Positions 58,192 through 64,000 of a stretch of 64,000 nucleotides of DNA are shown in pieces. The stretch is from NCBI GenBank assembly GCA_019753105.1, contig JAIELJ010000003.1, positions 1 to 64,000 of the forward strand, read 5' to 3'. A program made the position numbers and the translations under genes. The stretch is from Hyphomonadaceae bacterium (lineage in GTDB: Bacteria; Pseudomonadota; Alphaproteobacteria; Caulobacterales; Aquidulcibacteraceae). The notes beneath the pieces were generated by a model. The model saw nothing but the letters and a program-made list of their open reading frames with translations. It searched no databases and was not told the DNA's origin. The stretch's first letter is position 1. Every line of letters starts with the position of its first letter.

Positions 58192-59925
58192 TTGGCTGAT
58201 GTTTTCATTTCGTATCGACGCGCGCACCGCCAAAAAGTGGAGGCGCTGCAGGAGCGACTGAGTAAGCTTGGCGTCACGTGCTGGTTTGACCGTTCCATCG
58301 AAACCGGGGACCAGTACCGCAAGGAGATCAAGGCGCAACTCGCGGCGGCGCGGTCTGTGATTGTTTGCTGGACTGTTGATTGCTTCGCCGATGACGACAG
58401 TGGATGGGTTCGATGGGAGGCGGAAGAGGCGCGCAACAACAAGAAGCTCGTACCCGTCAAGCTTGAGACCGTAGCGACCGAGCCTCCGTTCAACCTTGAT
58501 CAAATCGAGGACCTGCAAACTTGGTTCGCGCTCGTCGAGCATGAACGGGCCGCATTTCAAGCGTGGCAGAGGACCCTTGAGCGGCTCGGGAAACTACTTG
58601 GCCGTCCCGGGCTCGCGGATTTGGAAACTGCCCTTGCCAAGGGCGACCCCAACTCCATGCGCACGTGGTCGGACCGCTATCCCGCCGATCCATCCGCGCG
58701 ACGATTTGCGGTGCAAGAGCGTCAGCAAGATGGCGCCGGCCAACCGCGCCAGCTGAAGTCCAGCAACGTGGAAACCGTATTGCCACGACTTGTTCACCGC
58801 TTCCCTTATGAGCGGAATCGGATGGTGTTTTTCACGGCCGAGAAGACCACGCGCACGGCGCCAGCGCCGGTTCAGTCCATCGTGTTCAGCGGGGATGGCG
58901 AACGCATTCTTTTGACCGGCGGCGACGGCGTTATCCGCCATCACTGGTGTGCGACCGGGGCTCAGATCTTCGCGCACGAACACTCATTGCCACCGCAAAC
59001 GTTTCAGGTCACCGACTTCGGCGGCGATATGATGCCTCAATCCGTAAAGTTCCTAACCTCGCGTGTGAGTTTTCTAAACGACGACAAGATGGTGGGCTAC
59101 GTGGTGCGTCCGAATGCGACGTGGGGCACTGAATGGGGCGTGCTCGACGCGTTCACGGGAGAATGCGTGCTCAAGGGTGAGCAGGGCGAAACGCCGGTGT
59201 TCTCCGAAGTCGGCAATCAGATCCTGGTCTACCGACACGATACGTTCGCCATCTCTCTTGTCCGCTTGGAGGGTTCGTCGTTTGTCAGACGCAGCCTTCC
59301 AAGCCCGATGCCGACCTATGAGGGGAGCTTTGCGATCGGGCGTTTGTTTTTTTCTGGCGGCGCGCCGAGGCTCGGCTATCGGGTCGGCTTTAATCATTCC
59401 GTGCTCGTCGATCCCGCGGCCAACGCGTCGATTATCGAGTTCCCAAACGAATGCGGAGACTTGTTCGATGACGAGTTTCCAAGTGATACGCCCATAATTG
59501 TTTCGCCACGGACCGGGCAGGTCTATTCAGCTGCCGACGGACGCCTGTTGTTGGATGGCGTTGAGCTTCCAGACCTAAGGCGAATGCGGCTCGTTCGCAG
59601 TGACGGCGCCGTCGCGGCGTTGGTCGGTCAGAACGGCTTTGCGCTGATCGACGTCGCCACCGGCGCGACGATCCGGACGACAATCGTACCAAGCGACCTT
59701 GGCGTCGTGTCGCGATGGACCGTTGTGCCTGACTTCTTGGCCGCGGCCGCGGTGGCCGAGCACGGCATGGCCGGCATTCTCAATCTCGGCGTTGAACAAT
59801 CGCCTTACTCGCTTCCCGACCACGGATCAGAATGTTCGGCCATCGGATTATCGCCGCAACTTGACCGCGTTGCAGTTGGCCGCGAGGGCGGTTCGAGTAC
59901 GATCTACCGGTTGCATTGGGAATAG
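58192..59925 (+). CDS. TIR-domain protein with WD40-like C-terminal region
   Basis: 577 residues from a TTG preceded by GGAGG six bases upstream; no ATG fits as well. Residues ~1-110 form a TIR domain: ADVFISYRRAHRQKVEALQE, VTCWFDRSIETGDQYRKEIK, VIVCWTVDCFADD and WEAEEARNNKKLVPVKLE (the WEAEEA Glu is in the place of the catalytic residue). The C-terminal ~380 residues include at least one WD40-like blade (VQSIVFSGDGERILLTGGDG). Bacterial TIR proteins are often NADases in defence; role here inferred. Confidence 0.8.
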   Translation: MADVFISYRRAHRQKVEALQERLSKLGVTCWFDRSIETGDQYRKEIKAQLAAARSVIVCWTVDCFADDDSGWVRWEAEEARNNKKLVPVKLETVATEPPFNLDQIEDLQTWFALVEHERAAFQAWQRTLERLGKLLGRPGLADLETALAKGDPNSMRTWSDRYPADPSARRFAVQERQQDGAGQPRQLKSSNVETVLPRLVHRFPYERNRMVFFTAEKTTRTAPAPVQSIVFSGDGERILLTGGDGVIRHHWCATGAQIFAHEHSLPPQTFQVTDFGGDMMPQSVKFLTSRVSFLNDDKMVGYVVRPNATWGTEWGVLDAFTGECVLKGEQGETPVFSEVGNQILVYRHDTFAISLVRLEGSSFVRRSLPSPMPTYEGSFAIGRLFFSGGAPRLGYRVGFNHSVLVDPAANASIIEFPNECGDLFDDEFPSDTPIIVSPRTGQVYSAADGRLLLDGVELPDLRRMRLVRSDGAVAALVGQNGFALIDVATGATIRTTIVPSDLGVVSRWTVVPDFLAAAAVAEHGMAGILNLGVEQSPYSLPDHGSECSAIGLSPQLDRVAVGREGGSSTIYRLHWE

Positions 59926-59989
59926 GCCGCCCGGCGAGCGTTGTAAGCACGGCTCGCGGCTCAACCTGCCATGACAATTGTCGCGAGAG

Positions 59990-60145
59990 CAGGTCCGCAT
60001 GGACGTAGGCTCCGACGCGCATTTCTCCCAAGGCGGGGTCTTCAAGTTCGAGACGCCAGCCTGTCTGTTGTGAGACCCGCGCGATCGCCTCGTTTAGCGT
60101 CTCGCTGTCGAAAGTCGGTATGTTGTCGCGCCAGGCGAGCGAGAG
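59990..60145 (-). pseudogene. FecR C-terminal fragment
   Basis: The minus strand reads LAWRDNIPTFDSETLNEAIA, then RVSQQTGWRLELEDPALGEM and RVGAYVHAD, closely matching residues near the C-terminus of the intact FecR encoded at 62008-62994. No start or upstream portion is present. The fragment breaks off at about 60145, where the dispersed repeat copy 3 begins. Confidence 0.85.
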
Positions 60146-60151
60146 AGCAGG

Positions 60152-60242
60152 GCGTCGCGCGCTGACGCGCGCCGGGCTTTCGTGATGCGCACCGAGCCGC
60201 TCTTACGAGCGTCTCGGCCCTTCGGGCTTCGATCCCTGACGC
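60152..60242. repeat. Dispersed intergenic repeat, copy 3
   Basis: Same order as copy 2: GCGTCGCGCGCTGACGCGCG, CCGGGCTTTCGTGATGCGCA, CCGAGCCGC, then CTCGGCCCTTCGGGCTTCGAT and CCCTGACGC. It abuts the FecR fragment. Confidence 0.75.
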
Positions 60243-60423
60243 ATGCGGAGCACGCTGGCCGGGGCAAACGCTGGATCTGACAGCGTCGTCTCGGCGGGCG
60301 TGCGAGGCTCCGTTCAAGCGGACTCATCAGCGGGCGAATTCGATCCCAAAACCGCAAAGATTCGAGTGATCACGGAGCGTTTCTGGCCGAGAACCTTGTA
60401 GAGGGACCGACGCCGAACCGCTC

Positions 60424-60594
60424 TTACGGGAAGCGACCGCGCACGAGCGGCTCGTGAGCCTCTGGCCCGTGATGAAAGATCTGCTCCTGGTCGTGCGTGT
60501 CATAAAGCTGGCCGCATGTCGGGCAGCTTTTTTCATCCAACGCGTTTCGTCGATGGGGAAACGGCGGCAGCGGGGGGAGCTTATGCGAATCCAT
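60424..60594 (-). CDS. Small cysteine/histidine-rich protein, possible zinc-binding
   Basis: 56 residues from MDSHKLPPLPPFPHRRNALD. The centre, CPTCGQLYDTHDQEQIFHHG, joins a CxxC knuckle to several histidines (HHGPEAHEP), fitting a small zinc site. Found on its own amid repeats and a pseudogene. Function not recognised. Confidence 0.55.
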   Translation of the reverse strand: MDSHKLPPLPPFPHRRNALDEKSCPTCGQLYDTHDQEQIFHHGPEAHEPLVRGRFP

Positions 60595-60660
60595 ACGTCG
60601 GTACCGTACACGACTCGCGCCGTCGGTCTGCATTATGTCGCATATGGTGCTGTGCTAGCG

Positions 60661-60725
60661 CCGGGTTCTCGCGCTTCGCGCCGCGCCGCTGTCGCATCTC
60701 GGCCCTTCGGGCTTCGATCCCTGAC
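60661..60725. repeat. Dispersed intergenic repeat, copy 4 (shortened)
   Basis: Carries CCGGGTTCTCGCGCTTCGCG and the conserved CTCGGCCCTTCGGGCTTCGAT and CCCTGAC block, but its middle has been replaced. Confidence 0.65.
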
Positions 60726-60835
60726 CCAGAGGAGGAGCCGGGTATTCGCCGGAAGCGCGGCTACTCGGTCGTTATGCCGTTGCAGAGAGACGGGTTTTCG
60801 GATTGCTCAATCTTGTCGTGAATCAGGGGCTGAGC

Positions 60836-61234
60836 ATGAGCAACGAGTTGATGCTGCTGGTGGCCGCCAGTGTTTGGGGCTTCGTCCAACTTGTCGCCGC
60901 TGCGCAGTCGGCCAACGTACAATACGGCCTCAAATGGGCTGCGAGTGCGCGTGACGCGGAAATGCCTCCGCTGAAGCCCATCCCCGGACGCATCAACCGC
61001 AACTTCCGAAATTACATGGAGACGTTTCCGTTCTTCGTGGCGGCGGTTCTCGTTGCCCACGCGGCGGACGTGCACAACGAGCTGACCCTTTGGGGATCTG
61101 TTGCCTATGTCGCCGGACGCGTCGTCTACACCGTGCTTTACGTGTCTGGGATTCCGCTCGTCCGCTCGCTGTTTTGGAATGTCGCGGCCTTTGGCATGCT
61201 CGCGGTTTTCGCGGCGCCATTCGTCTCAAACTGA
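60836..61234 (+). CDS. MAPEG-family membrane protein
   Basis: 132 residues from MSNELMLLVAASVWGFVQLV. Typical MAPEG features: four membrane segments, the cytosolic loop with GRINRNFRNYMETFPFFVAA (the RNxxE/NxxE type motif) and a late VSGIPLVRSLFWNVAAFGML. Eukaryotic relatives are glutathione transferase-like enzymes; bacterial members are mostly uncharacterised. Confidence 0.88.
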   Translation: MSNELMLLVAASVWGFVQLVAAAQSANVQYGLKWAASARDAEMPPLKPIPGRINRNFRNYMETFPFFVAAVLVAHAADVHNELTLWGSVAYVAGRVVYTVLYVSGIPLVRSLFWNVAAFGMLAVFAAPFVSN

Positions 61235-61245
61235 TCTGCGCGTCG

Positions 61246-61308
61246 GCGAGCCGCGTCAGCACTGAGGAAAAGCGCGCCTCGGCGCTTCGGGCTTCGATTC
61301 CCGACGCT
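61246..61308. repeat. Dispersed intergenic repeat, copy 5 (degenerate)
   Basis: Retains GAGCCGCGTCAGC and GCGCCTCGGCGCTTCGGGCT followed by TCGATTCCCGACGC; the spacing is similar to copies 2 and 3. Confidence 0.6.
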
Positions 61309-61334
61309 GGTCGTCCGCTTCGTTGAGGCGAATC

Positions 61335-61946
61335 CTATAGGACGTTGCGCCAGCCCTGGGTGCGAACCTCCTGCTCGGTGGCCTCGTACGGCGCCTTGCC
61401 CCAGCCCCACGGGCAGCTCTGAGTGACGCCGCCCCTTAAGCACGGCGTCGATCTTTGCATCGCAGTCGCAACGCTGCCTACGTTGAAGCCCCAGTGAAGA
61501 TGGCTGTTCGAACCCCAGTTCGCGACTGTTCCGACAGGATCGCCTCGATTCACCGTGGCGCCAACCCTTAGGGTGCTCGTGACGTGTCCGAGAACGTGTT
61601 CTTCCCTCGTCGCAGAATCTCTGATCACCAAATAGGAAAGCTCTGCCGCAGTTGAGGCGGATGCATTGACGAGGACGATCTGACCGCTAACCGGCGCGAC
61701 AACCCGCGTTCCGGCGGACGCGCGAAAGTCTGCGCCCAGATGTTGGCGCCATGAATCGCGCGCGTCTTGAGTGCCGTTGGATCTGCATGGTGTGCGGATG
61801 TAGTTTGGATCGAGAAACCCGCACGTCAAAGTCATGCCTGCGACGGGATCCGTCCAGTCCGTGCGTCCATGCGCGGGGGTTGCCACGGCGACTGCGAGGA
61901 CGCAAGCAGCCAGAAATTGGCGCAAAACGAAGTGTCTTTGATTCAT
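61335..61946 (-). CDS. M23-family metallopeptidase domain protein, exported
   Basis: 203 residues with a signal peptide (FLAACVLAVAVATPAHG). The M23/LytM pattern is present: HLGADFRASAGTRVVAPVSG gives the first HxxxD ligands and GSNSHLHWGFNV the HxH. The central VLGHVTSTLRVGATVNRGDPVG is the conserved glycine-rich turn. Such proteins cut peptidoglycan or act as regulators. Four cysteines suggest disulfides. Confidence 0.88.
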   Translation of the reverse strand: MNQRHFVLRQFLAACVLAVAVATPAHGRTDWTDPVAGMTLTCGFLDPNYIRTPCRSNGTQDARDSWRQHLGADFRASAGTRVVAPVSGQIVLVNASASTAAELSYLVIRDSATREEHVLGHVTSTLRVGATVNRGDPVGTVANWGSNSHLHWGFNVGSVATAMQRSTPCLRGGVTQSCPWGWGKAPYEATEQEVRTQGWRNVL

Positions 61947-62007
61947 CGCATGGCTCCGCTACTCGGAAAACGGTTCCATCTAGCACCGTGTTCCAGTGAA
62001 GCGATGA

Positions 62008-62994
62008 TTACGGAGCAGTGCGGCGCGAAAGGATGACCCGACGCTCGCCTTCGCGTTCGGCCTGCAGATTGAGACTGGTCGACATCAGCTCTATGAACGC
62101 TTCGGGATCGGCGTGGACGTAACCGCCGACGCGTTCAGCGCCGAGCGAGGGATCAGAAAGTTCAAATTGCCAGCCCGTCTGTTGTGAGACTTCAGCGATC
62201 GCCTGGTTTAGTGTCTCCCCATCAAACGCCAACATGTTGTCACGCCATGCAAGGCGGCGGGGGATTGCTTCGGCGTTGATCTCCACCAGTTCGGCATTGC
62301 CTTGTGAAAGCACGATCTCTTCGTTCACCTGCGCGGTGACTGTTGCGCTTTGACCTCCGAGCAGACCTCCGCGGTCGGCGGCGCCGGAGACTGACCCTCG
62401 GAGGACAGTGGTGCGGACTGTATCGCCGGCGATGCGCACCACGAACTCCGTGCCGAGCACGCGAATGTCGCCCTGCGGCGTCTCGACGATGAAGGGCCGG
62501 CGCTCGTCGTGCACGACATCAAAGAGGGCGGAGCCCGCCGTGAGATGAACGCGGCGTTCGTTCTCTTCGATCGCCACCGATGCTTCGCCGGCGCCGGAGA
62601 GCGTGATGGTGGAGCCGTCGTTCAAGGTGATGGTGCGAATTTCGGCGGGTGCGGTGACATAGTGTTGGCCCGGCACCGGCGTAGGGGAGCGCGTGAACCA
62701 GTAGAGGCCGCCGATCGCCATCAGTGCGGACGCGGCGATCGCGATGACGGGCCGCGCCCAGCTGTTGTGCCGTGGCGCGATGTCATTCGCGCCGGCTTGA
62801 CCTTTGAGCGCTGGATTGCCGGCGATCTTCGACCAGGTGCGCTGGAGCGCTTCAAAGGCGGCCGCGTTGGCGGGATCGGCGCTGCGCCAAGCTTCGAACT
62901 CAGCGCGTTCCGCCGCCGACGGCTCGCCGTTCATGCGGACGATCCAATCGCTCGCTTGGCGCTCGGCTTCAGTGAGGGTGCGCCGCCCTGGCAT
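62008..62994 (-). CDS. FecR-family anti-sigma/signal-transducing protein
   Basis: 328 residues. Residues ~1-60 are a cytoplasmic DUF4880-type anti-sigma part (QASDWIVRMNGEPSAAERAE); one membrane segment follows (VIAIAASALMAIGGLYWF), then the FecR domain (APAEIRTITLNDGSTITLSG ... FDVVHDERRPFIVET ... VLGTEFVVR) and a C-terminal STN-like part. It transmits receptor signals to FecI. It follows fecI by 11 bp on the same strand. Confidence 0.92.
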   Translation of the reverse strand: MPGRRTLTEAERQASDWIVRMNGEPSAAERAEFEAWRSADPANAAAFEALQRTWSKIAGNPALKGQAGANDIAPRHNSWARPVIAIAASALMAIGGLYWFTRSPTPVPGQHYVTAPAEIRTITLNDGSTITLSGAGEASVAIEENERRVHLTAGSALFDVVHDERRPFIVETPQGDIRVLGTEFVVRIAGDTVRTTVLRGSVSGAADRGGLLGGQSATVTAQVNEEIVLSQGNAELVEINAEAIPRRLAWRDNMLAFDGETLNQAIAEVSQQTGWQFELSDPSLGAERVGGYVHADPEAFIELMSTSLNLQAEREGERRVILSRRTAP

Positions 62995-63005
62995 TGATCG
63001 CAGTC

Positions 63006-63506
63006 TTAAAGTTCTGGATCGGCAAGCGCGAGGTGCAATTGCGCCAATGCCTCGGTGATGTAGCGCTGGATGGTGCGGCGGGAGACGCCCATGCGCTGGG
63101 CGACTTCCGGTTGGGTCAGGCCTTCGACCAGATGCAAGAGCAGCGCTTGCTTGAGATGCGGCGCGAGCGCGCTCATGGCCGCGTCAGCGGCGGCCGCTTC
63201 TTCGGCGGCGATCAGCTGAGCTTCGGGATCGGCCGTGTAGGCCGGCGCTATGGTTTCGATATCGGCGTGTGCTTCGGTCTTGGCGTTGGTCTGACGGCGG
63301 ATGTCGTTCAGCGCCAGATTGCGCGCGGTGGCGGCGAGGTATGCGCGCGGAGAGGCGATCTCCTCGACGTTCGCGCCCACGAGCTTGGTGAAGGCGTCCT
63401 GGGTGATGTCTTCGGGAGAGACACGAGGGCCAAAGCGGCGGAGGAAGCGCAACAGGCGAGGGGCTTCCTCTTCGAAGAGGTTGGCCCAGTCGAGGGTGGA
63501 GCTCAT
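63006..63506 (-). CDS. FecI-like ECF sigma factor
   Basis: 166 residues. Region 2 is recognisable (FEEEAPRLLRFLRRFGPR, PEDITQDAFTKLV, SPRAYLAATARNLALNDIRR) and region 4 HTH is HLVEGLTQPEVAQRMGVSRR TIQRYI. It starts inside the preceding gene's stop (ATGA), and the FecR gene follows. Natural partner is an STN-type receptor; the one in this window is at 50302-53292. Confidence 0.92.
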   Translation of the reverse strand: MSSTLDWANLFEEEAPRLLRFLRRFGPRVSPEDITQDAFTKLVGANVEEIASPRAYLAATARNLALNDIRRQTNAKTEAHADIETIAPAYTADPEAQLIAAEEAAAADAAMSALAPHLKQALLLHLVEGLTQPEVAQRMGVSRRTIQRYITEALAQLHLALADPEL

Positions 63507-63865
63507 GTGGCGCTCTCCCCGGCGAGGAGAGCGGCAAGCTCGTCAATGCGGGAGAGGGGGTAAGCTTCGATCTCGCCGGTGAGATGAGGCTGGTCTTCAG
63601 CAGTGTAGACGATGGCGGCGCGGGTGAAGTCGCCTTGGGCGATCATGTTTGCGAGGTCGCAATAATCGCCTCGGCCGGCAAATTCGATGCAGCGAACAAC
63701 TGCCGTTCGGTTCGCTGGCCCCAGCAACACGAAGTCGATTGCGCGTGGTGACGCCCATACCTTGGCAATCAGCCTCAAGCCGCTCGCATTGAATGCGCTT
63801 TGAATTCGATCCGTTGGTTCTGAGAGCGACACAGTAGAGCTCACCGACGATACCTGCGTCCGCAC
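63503..63865 (-). CDS. Hypothetical protein, possible PD-(D/E)XK-like fold
   Basis: 120 residues. The alternation of strands around RAIDFVLLGPANRTAVVRCIEF and a later RAAIVYTAEDQPHLTGEI suggests an alpha/beta fold, and the Asp followed by an (R)xIE pattern hints at a restriction-endonuclease-like core without the usual Lys. Overlaps fecI by 4 bp and is divergent from the XRE gene across an operator. Function unknown. Confidence 0.55.
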   Translation of the reverse strand: MRTQVSSVSSTVSLSEPTDRIQSAFNASGLRLIAKVWASPRAIDFVLLGPANRTAVVRCIEFAGRGDYCDLANMIAQGDFTRAAIVYTAEDQPHLTGEIEAYPLSRIDELAALLAGESAT

Positions 63866-63869
63866 AATA

Positions 63870-63894
63870 GGGACTATAGTCCCTGGTGACTATA
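63870..63894. promoter_or_regulatory. Controller-protein (C-box)-like operator
   Basis: GGGACTATAGTCCC (63870-63883) is a perfect 14-bp palindrome, followed after TGGT by a second GACTATA half-site (63888-63894). This GACTATAGTC-TGGTGACTATA order resembles the operators bound by restriction-modification controller proteins and similar XRE regulators. It lies between the divergent genes at 63865 and 63920. Confidence 0.65.
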
Positions 63895-63919
63895 AGCCCG
63901 CTTGCGTTTGTTCTGGTCA

Positions 63920-64000
63920 ATGAATTGGCCGCGCATTGTCGGTGCGAACATACGCCGCCTCCGAAAGGATCGAGGCGCGACTCTTGAGGATATCGGTGAC
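63920..64000 (+). CDS. XRE-family HTH regulator (5' part, cut by window end)
   Basis: First 27 codons only: MNWPRIVGANIRRLRKDRGA then TLEDIGD, the start of a Cro/C1-type helix-turn-helix. The gene continues beyond the window. It faces the hypothetical gene at 63503-63865 across a palindromic operator and is likely the protein that binds it. Confidence 0.75.
   Translation, partial: MNWPRIVGANIRRLRKDRGATLEDIGD

Noticed and set aside
1-64000. CRISPR arrays, insertion sequences, rRNA
   Set aside because: No regularly spaced repeats, transposase-like proteins or rRNA segments were seen.

Overview
The window is GC-rich DNA with dense, alternating-strand coding, and it reads as an alphaproteobacterial chromosome. 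The evidence for that placement is the dnaG-rpoD macromolecular-synthesis pair, carA, a tuf gene, a Trb-type conjugation operon in the order usual for alphaproteobacteria, TonB/FecI/FecR signalling and an astexin-type lasso-peptide locus with its isopeptidase. A Caulobacterales/Hyphomonadaceae-like host is a reasonable guess from gene content, but no rRNA is present to fix it.

Region 1 (about 0.1-23.4 kb) is core-like chromosome: a tetR-VOC pair with a clear operator, a 2OG-Fe(II) oxygenase, a frameshifted exonuclease remnant, rpoD and dnaG, an M28 peptidase, a 2-hydroxyacid dehydrogenase, a SIMPL protein, a rather divergent EF-Tu, carA, an S9 peptidase-like protein that has lost its catalytic Ser and His, a free-methionine sulfoxide reductase, a second TetR with its operator, and a phosphodiesterase/phosphatase flanked by two family-25 glycosyltransferases.

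Region 2 (about 23.8-30 kb) is accessory DNA around a tRNA-Ile(CAT) gene. It holds several unrecognised proteins, a DUF4238-like protein, an HNH-like protein and a Shedu/DUF4263-like nuclease candidate. Region 3 (29.9-41.4 kb, all minus strand) is a tightly overlapping twelve-gene operon: traG, a ribbon-helix-helix gene, trbB, C, D, E, J, L, F, G, I and an AlpA-like HTH gene. It encodes a type IV secretion/mating-pair apparatus and coupling protein, but no relaxase or integrase lies in the window.

Region 4 (41.5-53.3 kb) is the most interesting part. Two LuxR-type regulators are followed by a LuxI-type acyl-homoserine-lactone synthase, a phytanoyl-CoA-dioxygenase-family 2OG oxygenase, a GntR regulator, two short lasso-peptide precursors (each followed by a strong perfect hairpin), a fused B1/B2 leader peptidase and an asparagine-synthetase-like macrolactam synthetase, all co-directional. 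Convergent to them are a TonB-dependent receptor with an STN signalling domain and an overlapping lasso-peptide isopeptidase. The layout suggests quorum-controlled production of two related 19-residue lasso peptides (nine-residue rings closed at Glu9), a possible hydroxylation step, and re-uptake with unthreading.

Region 5 (53.4-64 kb) returns to miscellaneous genes: DedA-family protein, CE15-like esterase, NRDE/TANGO2-like protein, DsbA-like thiol oxidoreductase, HMCES/YedK, a TIR-domain protein, MAPEG protein, M23 peptidase, and a FecR-FecI pair. A FecR fragment and four of five copies of a dispersed intergenic repeat lie here. The window ends in an XRE regulator gene whose upstream region carries a controller-protein (C-box)-like operator.
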